A DNA stretch of 10,737 nt, from assembly GCA_964593555.1 (NCBI GenBank), contig CAZQIC010000151.1, positions 1 through 10,737 of the forward strand, given 5' to 3'. How positions within the stretch are numbered: position 1 is the stretch's first letter; each line of letters opens with the position of its first letter. The position numbers and the translations under genes were made by a program. This DNA comes from CAZQIC01 sp964593555 (GTDB taxonomy: Bacteria > Bacteroidota > Bacteroidia > JAFLBG01). The notes under the pieces were generated by a model. The model ran no database searches, was not told the DNA's origin, and saw nothing but the letters and a program-made list of their open reading frames with translations. Shown in pieces: positions 6,472 to 10,737 of the stretch.

Positions 6472-7164
6472 ATGGAAACGGAAACCTTAAAAACATCGTG
6501 TTCACATACACATCACGAACACAATCATTGCCATACACACCAGCATGATATACATGAAACAAAAACAAAAATAGTTGTGTTTATTAGTGCATTAGCAATG
6601 ATTGCTGAAATTCTGTTTGGATTCATTACCAACTCGATGGCATTATTATCTGATGGTTGGCACATGGCATCTCATGTTCTTGCAATAGGGCTAACTTGGT
6701 TTGCCTATGTGTATTGCAGAAAAAACAGAACGAACGCAAAGTTTAAAAACGGGACGAGTAAAATACTTTCATTGTCAGGTTACACAAGCGGATTGCTGTT
6801 AATGGTAATTGCACTATGGATGGCTTTTGAATGTGTTATTAGAGTTTTTTCTACTGAAACTATTTTGTACAATGATGCCATACTGGTTGCAATTATTGGT
6901 TTGGGTGTAAATATTATATGTGCAATGGTTCTTCATAGCAAACACCACAATGAAGATGATAACATAAAAGCAGCTTATTTGCACGTTTTGTCTGATGCAC
7001 TAACAAGTGTACTTGCTATTGTCGCACTTTTTTTAGGGAAACAATTTAATCTCAATTGGCTTGATGCAGTAGGTGGAATGATTGGCTCCCTTGTTATTTT
7101 AAAATGGTCATATAGTTTAATAAAACAATCTGGAGAAAAATTATTGGATTATCAGCATGAATAA
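6472..7164 (+). CDS. dmeF: CDF-family Co/Ni efflux transporter, DmeF type, lacking the C-terminal domain
   Basis: A 230-residue cation diffusion facilitator with six predicted transmembrane helices. The sequence follows the DmeF branch closely: SMALLSDGWHMASH (55-68) in helix 2, with H64 and H68 forming an HxxxH half-site with D61 nearby, and AYLHVLSDALTSVLAIVAL (168-186) in helix 5, with H171xxxD175. The N-terminus holds nine His and two Cys within residues 10-28, and the helix 4/5 loop carries HSKHH, all likely cytosolic metal-sensing or delivery sites. DmeF exports Co2+ and Ni2+ using the proton gradient. The protein stops at GEKLLDYQHE, where family members go on into a cytoplasmic domain, so that domain is absent. 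The start at 6472 is 1 bp after the MerC gene stop; an in-frame ATG at 6412 lies within that gene and is rejected. The end overlaps the receptor gene by 8 bp. Confidence 0.87.
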   Translation: METETLKTSCSHTHHEHNHCHTHQHDIHETKTKIVVFISALAMIAEILFGFITNSMALLSDGWHMASHVLAIGLTWFAYVYCRKNRTNAKFKNGTSKILSLSGYTSGLLLMVIALWMAFECVIRVFSTETILYNDAILVAIIGLGVNIICAMVLHSKHHNEDDNIKAAYLHVLSDALTSVLAIVALFLGKQFNLNWLDAVGGMIGSLVILKWSYSLIKQSGEKLLDYQHE

Positions 7165-9523
7165 AATTATATACATATTTTTTTTATTACTATTTGCAAC
7201 AAACTTACAGGGGCAAAATGATACCTGCAAAAGTAGTTTGTTAGGTAAAATAATTGATGAACATGATAAATCTCCGCTTGAGTTTGCTACAATTTATATT
7301 GTTGAATTAAATAAAGGAACATCTTCTGATAGTAAGGGATTTTATAAAATGGAGAATATTTGTAATGGGAACTACACGATTAAAATTTCACACGTTGGAT
7401 GTACGCCAATTGAAACAAAAATAATTGTAAAGGGAAAAACAAATAAAAATTTTTATCCCGAACATCATACTGAAATTTTAAAAGATGTGGAGATAACCTC
7501 TAAAAAATCCATTGAGCAAACGACACAAACAAAAAATGATGTTTCTGAGGAAAAATTAAATCAATCAAAAGGTCAATCACTTGGCGATGCTTTAAAAAAC
7601 ATTGTGGGAGTTAATTCGCTCAATACTGGAAACTCTATTTCAAAACCAATCATACATGGAATGCACAGCAACCGCATCCTTATTCTAAATAATGGAATAA
7701 GACAAGAAGGGCAACAATGGGGAGTAGAACACGCACCTGAAATAGATCCATTTATTGCAAATACACTATCAGTTATTAAAGGGGCGAATAGCGTAAAATA
7801 TGGTTCTGATGCTATTGCAGGGGTTGTAATTGTTGAAAGCAAACCATTGAGAGATTCGGCAGGAATTGGAGGAGAAGTGAATATTGTTGGAATGAGTAAT
7901 GGAAAAGGAGGAACTGCATCGGCATACTTAGAAGGAAATTTTAATAAAATAAAAGCATTTTCTTGGAGAGTACAAGGCACATTAAAACAAAGTGGTAATA
8001 TCTCTGCTCCTAAATATATTTTAATTAATACAGGATTAAAAGAATATAATTTTTCTTATGCCCTTGGTTGGAAAAAGGAAAAATACGGAACAGAAATATT
8101 TTACAGTCAATTTAACACAACATTTGGCATTTTTGGTGCATCACATATTGGAAATATTACCGATTTAAAAACTGCTTTTGCCAGTCCTGTTCCTTTGGAA
8201 ACAGGAGCTTTTACTTATGATATTGGCAGACCACGTCAGCATACGGAGCATGAACTATTCAAATTAAAATCATTTATTAAAACAGGTGATGTAGGAAAAC
8301 TATCTCTAATCTATGCCAGACAGTATAATTTACGCTATGAATATGATAAACACACTCCTTTAAACGATTCTCTAAAGGCATTAAATAGACCTGACCTCAA
8401 ATTTGAGATTACATCACATACCGCAGATTTAATTTGGGAACACAATCGAATTAAACAAGTTACAGGAAGTATCGGTATAAGTGGGATTACACAAGGGAAC
8501 ACTTATGAAGGCAGGGCATTAATTCCAAATTTTAGAAATTATAGTGGGGGAATATTTTGGATTGAGCGATGGAGGAAAAATAGATTTGAATTGGAGGGAG
8601 GAGTACGCTATGATTACAAATGGATGCAAATATTCAAATACCAATATGTAGGAAATGCTACATACGAATTAATTACTCCAATACATAAATTTGAAAATGT
8701 AAGCGGAAACTTAGGGGCTATATTTAAAAAAGATTCAACGCTAAATTTTTCATTTAATTTAGGTACTGCTTGGCGTTCGCCTTCAGCTAATGAATTATAT
8801 AGTTTTGGTTTACATCATGGGGCTGCTGCAATAGAATATGGCGACAATACCCTACAATTAGAAAAAACCTACAATGCAATTTTTTCAGTTCGCTATGCGC
8901 CAATAAAAAAACTACACTTTGAAATTTCCCCATACTATCATTATATAAGTAATTTCATTTATCGCCAACCTGCATCAGCTCCAGTTGTTACTATTCATGG
9001 CGCTTTTCCTGCATTTTATTACAAACAAACTGATGCCATTTTAAAAGGGTGTGATTTTTATCTCAATTATAAAATAAATAAATCGTTTGAATTTACAAGC
9101 AAAGCATCACTACTTAGAGCATGGAATCAAAGCGAAAATAATTGGCTAATTATGATGCCTTCTGATAGGTATGAATCAGAGGTAACGTATAGATTTAAAA
9201 AATATAAAAAAATAAGCTCATCCTATTTATCCGCTTCAATTCTTTATGTTACTAAACAATGGCGAGTACCTGATAATAGTGATTTTGTTCCACCTCCAAA
9301 TGAATACTACACGGTTAATTTGCACGCTTCCTGCTCCATAAAAATTAGAAATCAAAATTTAGAGTTAGGTATAAGTGTATTTAATCTCCTAAATGCAACA
9401 TACAGAGATTACCTCGATAGGTTCCGATATTTTACTGATGCAATGGGAAGAAACATTACGTTCAGAGTGAAAGTGCCATTTAACATAGGATTTAAAAGTA
9501 AATCAATAAATAATAACAATTAA
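7157..9523 (+). CDS. TonB-dependent outer-membrane receptor, ZnuD-like
   Basis: A 788-residue receptor. A signal peptide (1-19, ending LQG) is followed by a carboxypeptidase-D-regulatory-like beta-sandwich (about 25-95), a TonB-box-like DVEIT (110-114), the plug (about 139-231) with HGMHSNRILILNNGIRQEGQ and HAPEIDPF, then the barrel ending near RVKVPFNIGF. Barrel segments such as GRPRQHTEHELFKLKS and ELYSFGLHHGAAAIEYGDN resemble receptors of the ZnuD-like type. It would take up a metal or metal complex across the outer membrane using TonB energy; the actual ligand is not known. Histidines cluster in the plug and the HHG barrel loop, consistent with metal recognition. Its ATG lies inside the end of the CDF gene (8-bp overlap), and the signal peptide supports this start. 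Two lipoprotein genes follow. No SusD gene is present, which argues against glycan uptake. Confidence 0.92.
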   Translation: MNKIIYIFFLLLFATNLQGQNDTCKSSLLGKIIDEHDKSPLEFATIYIVELNKGTSSDSKGFYKMENICNGNYTIKISHVGCTPIETKIIVKGKTNKNFYPEHHTEILKDVEITSKKSIEQTTQTKNDVSEEKLNQSKGQSLGDALKNIVGVNSLNTGNSISKPIIHGMHSNRILILNNGIRQEGQQWGVEHAPEIDPFIANTLSVIKGANSVKYGSDAIAGVVIVESKPLRDSAGIGGEVNIVGMSNGKGGTASAYLEGNFNKIKAFSWRVQGTLKQSGNISAPKYILINTGLKEYNFSYALGWKKEKYGTEIFYSQFNTTFGIFGASHIGNITDLKTAFASPVPLETGAFTYDIGRPRQHTEHELFKLKSFIKTGDVGKLSLIYARQYNLRYEYDKHTPLNDSLKALNRPDLKFEITSHTADLIWEHNRIKQVTGSIGISGITQGNTYEGRALIPNFRNYSGGIFWIERWRKNRFELEGGVRYDYKWMQIFKYQYVGNATYELITPIHKFENVSGNLGAIFKKDSTLNFSFNLGTAWRSPSANELYSFGLHHGAAAIEYGDNTLQLEKTYNAIFSVRYAPIKKLHFEISPYYHYISNFIYRQPASAPVVTIHGAFPAFYYKQTDAILKGCDFYLNYKINKSFEFTSKASLLRAWNQSENNWLIMMPSDRYESEVTYRFKKYKKISSSYLSASILYVTKQWRVPDNSDFVPPPNEYYTVNLHASCSIKIRNQNLELGISVFNLLNATYRDYLDRFRYFTDAMGRNITFRVKVPFNIGFKSKSINNNN

Positions 9524-9545
9524 TATAAACCAAAAAACAGAAACA

Positions 9546-10112
9546 ATGAAGAAAAAAACAATCAAATTATTGTTTGCAACTCTTGCAGTAGCAACAATAT
9601 GGACAGGGTGTAAAAAAGACAAAGACCTCGTTCCTTTACCACAGCCAGTTCAAAATGAACCCGAAGTATTTACAACAATGAAATTAATCTTTGTTGATTC
9701 ATCCAACACTTCAAATATTAAATATGCAACCTTCCGTGACCCTGATGGCGATGGAGGTGCAGGATATGATATTTTTGATACCATTAAATTAGAACCTAAC
9801 AAGACATGGATAACAACCGTTTTATTATTAAACGAAATAGCAACTCCTATTGATACCGTTTCTAATGAAGTGCTTGAAGAAGGAGTGGATCACTTGTTTT
9901 GTTTTACTCCAACAGGCTCAAGTGCAACGGTAATAAAAACTGATTTAGATGCTAATAATCGACCTATTGGCTTACAATCAAAATGGAGAACTACTTCAAC
10001 AGGATTGGGAACAATGCAAGTTGAGCTTAGGCATCAACCAGGTGTAAAGGATGGAACATGTTCTCCCGGTGTAACAGATATAAGCATAGATTTTATAACC
10101 AAAATTCAATAA
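9546..10112 (+). CDS. Lipoprotein of Bacteroidota receptor loci, beta-rich
   Basis: A 188-residue lipoprotein with a signal peptide ending in WTGC (Cys22) and a charged KKDKD directly after, possibly acting as a surface-export signal as described for this phylum. The body resembles a group of Flavobacteria/Bacteroidota lipoproteins found next to TonB receptors, some named type 1 periplasmic binding fold proteins: an early strand TTMKLIFVD, the acidic turn DPDGDGG (about residues 62-68), DTIKLEPNKTW, EVLEEGVDHLFCF, DLDANNRPIGLQSKW and a final LRHQPGVKDG...DISIDF segment. The name is from memory and the length is far below a true binding protein, so I regard the function as unknown. It lies 22 bp downstream of the receptor gene in an A-rich leader and could be a surface partner that presents the ligand to it (inference). 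Confidence 0.82.
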   Translation: MKKKTIKLLFATLAVATIWTGCKKDKDLVPLPQPVQNEPEVFTTMKLIFVDSSNTSNIKYATFRDPDGDGGAGYDIFDTIKLEPNKTWITTVLLLNEIATPIDTVSNEVLEEGVDHLFCFTPTGSSATVIKTDLDANNRPIGLQSKWRTTSTGLGTMQVELRHQPGVKDGTCSPGVTDISIDFITKIQ

Positions 10113-10131
10113 CGCCTTAAAAACTATACAA

Positions 10132-10614
10132 ATGAAAAAAATAATATTATTAGCAAGCGTTATCTTAACAGTAGCCCTTGTATTTACGGCATGTAATAAA
10201 ACAAAAATATACGCTAATCGACTTGATGGAGGAGATTGGAAAGTTACGGAGCTTTCTGTTGATGGAACAAATGAAGCGGAATTACCGAAGTGGACAATTG
10301 GAGATTGTGATGCGTATAAAGAATCTTGCACAGGAGATTGGAAAAACGACCACAATCATACTGCAAAATTTGCATGGCAGTTTCGTGAGAAAGGGAAAAA
10401 ATTTGAAATCTCAAATCAATCTAAAGTTGAAGATGTTACAGCAGGATTAACTGGTGATATGTTCTTTCATGCTGAAGAGTTAGCTGACCAATGCGTAAAT
10501 TTTAGCGGAACTTATGAAGTTGTTGAACATAAACGGAAAATGATGGAGTTTAAAAGCACAACAACAATAGGGTTTTCAGGGAAAACGGTAATTATTAAAA
10601 TAGAAAAAGAATAA
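10132..10614 (+). CDS. Small lipoprotein, possibly lipocalin-like, last gene of the operon
   Basis: A 160-residue lipoprotein with a clear signal peptide and lipobox FTAC (Cys21). The mature start, LDGGDWKVTELSVDG, resembles the first strand of lipocalin-like domains in Bacteroidota lipoproteins, and the remainder alternates predicted strands up to KTVIIKIEKE, which would fit a small beta-barrel. Residues 58-76 hold D58, C59, D60, C66, D73, H74 and H76, a plausible metal-binding cluster, and one further Cys is at 121. It starts 19 bp after the previous gene and is followed by a strong terminator, so it is likely transcribed with the TonB receptor. Role unknown; accessory ligand binding at the outer membrane is a guess. 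Confidence 0.8.
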   Translation: MKKIILLASVILTVALVFTACNKTKIYANRLDGGDWKVTELSVDGTNEAELPKWTIGDCDAYKESCTGDWKNDHNHTAKFAWQFREKGKKFEISNQSKVEDVTAGLTGDMFFHAEELADQCVNFSGTYEVVEHKRKMMEFKSTTTIGFSGKTVIIKIEKE

Positions 10615-10666
10615 GTCGGATAAAGAAAGGATTGTATTAGTTGAACAATCTCTAATCTGATTTATA

Positions 10667-10713
10667 CCCTGCCGCTTTTCTTCCAAAAGGAAGTTTTCAC
10701 GGCGGGGTTTTTT
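10667..10713 (+). terminator. Rho-independent terminator ending the operon
   Basis: CCCTGCCG (10667-10674) pairs with CGGCGGGG (10700-10707) in eight pairs, one of them a T-G wobble. An inner stem CTTCC/GGAAG (10680-10684 and 10689-10693) closes an AAAA loop, with T-rich internal loops between the stems. Six T follow (10708-10713). It lies about 50 bp after the stop of the last lipoprotein gene. No comparable hairpin with a T-run was seen in the short gaps upstream, consistent with one long transcription unit ending here. Confidence 0.92.
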
Positions 10714-10737
10714 AAAAATTAACACTCATTATCAGTA

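Noticed and set aside
5733..7164. Mercury-resistance operon
   Set aside because: Apart from the MerC domain and an HMA-like protein, no merA, merR or merT gene is present, and neighbours point to Ni/Co/Zn.
10178..10450. 90-residue + strand frame inside the last lipoprotein gene
   Set aside because: It overlaps a protein with a clear lipoprotein signal and shows no domain or independent start context.
10630..10650. Small hairpin GATTGT/ACAATC before the terminator, considered as a small RNA
   Set aside because: Six pairs with a nine-base loop and no promoter; too weak to call.

Overview
The window comes from an AT-rich member of the Bacteroidota. The evidence is a SusC-style TonB-dependent receptor with an N-terminal carboxypeptidase-D-regulatory-like domain, several short lipoproteins with loose lipoboxes, and gene starts with A-rich leaders instead of Shine-Dalgarno sites. 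The order or genus cannot be read from the sequence alone. Every gene supported here is on the + strand. Gaps range from 0 to 50 bp, with several overlaps. The run enters from the left as a cut gene and ends at a strong intrinsic terminator at about 10667-10713, so the window is probably the distal part of one long operon for transition-metal handling.

Left part (2-1772): the C-terminal part of a ZigA/YciC-type COG0523 GTPase, a DUF1826 protein, and a striking lipoprotein in which histidine occupies one fixed position of nearly every heptad of a long predicted coiled coil.

Middle part (1775-5722): a tightly coupled cassette of a NiCoT-family Ni/Co permease, a thioredoxin-fold [2Fe-2S] ferredoxin-like protein, a small Cx4CP protein, a second and longer COG0523 GTPase with an inserted domain and an HSHEH motif, and a cytosolic WD40 beta-propeller that starts on the base after the GTPase stop codon.

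Right part (5733-10614): an HMA-like lipoprotein, a MerC-family membrane protein with a Cys-rich tail, a DmeF-type CDF transporter that ends where its cytoplasmic domain should begin, a ZnuD-like TonB receptor, and two further lipoproteins.

Read together, the genes cover each step a metal would take in a Gram-negative cell: outer-membrane receptor with accessory lipoproteins, periplasmic His-rich carrier, inner-membrane permease, cytosolic GTPase metallochaperones with a scaffold and a redox partner, and an efflux pump. Nickel/cobalt (NiCoT, DmeF) or zinc (ZigA-type GTPase, DUF1826, ZnuD-like receptor) are both possible, and the sequence does not settle which. The least explained parts are the histidine-heptad lipoprotein, the ferredoxin/Cx4CP/GTPase/WD40 cassette, and the DUF1826 protein, whose HxD...H...R residues recall 2-oxoglutarate oxygenases.
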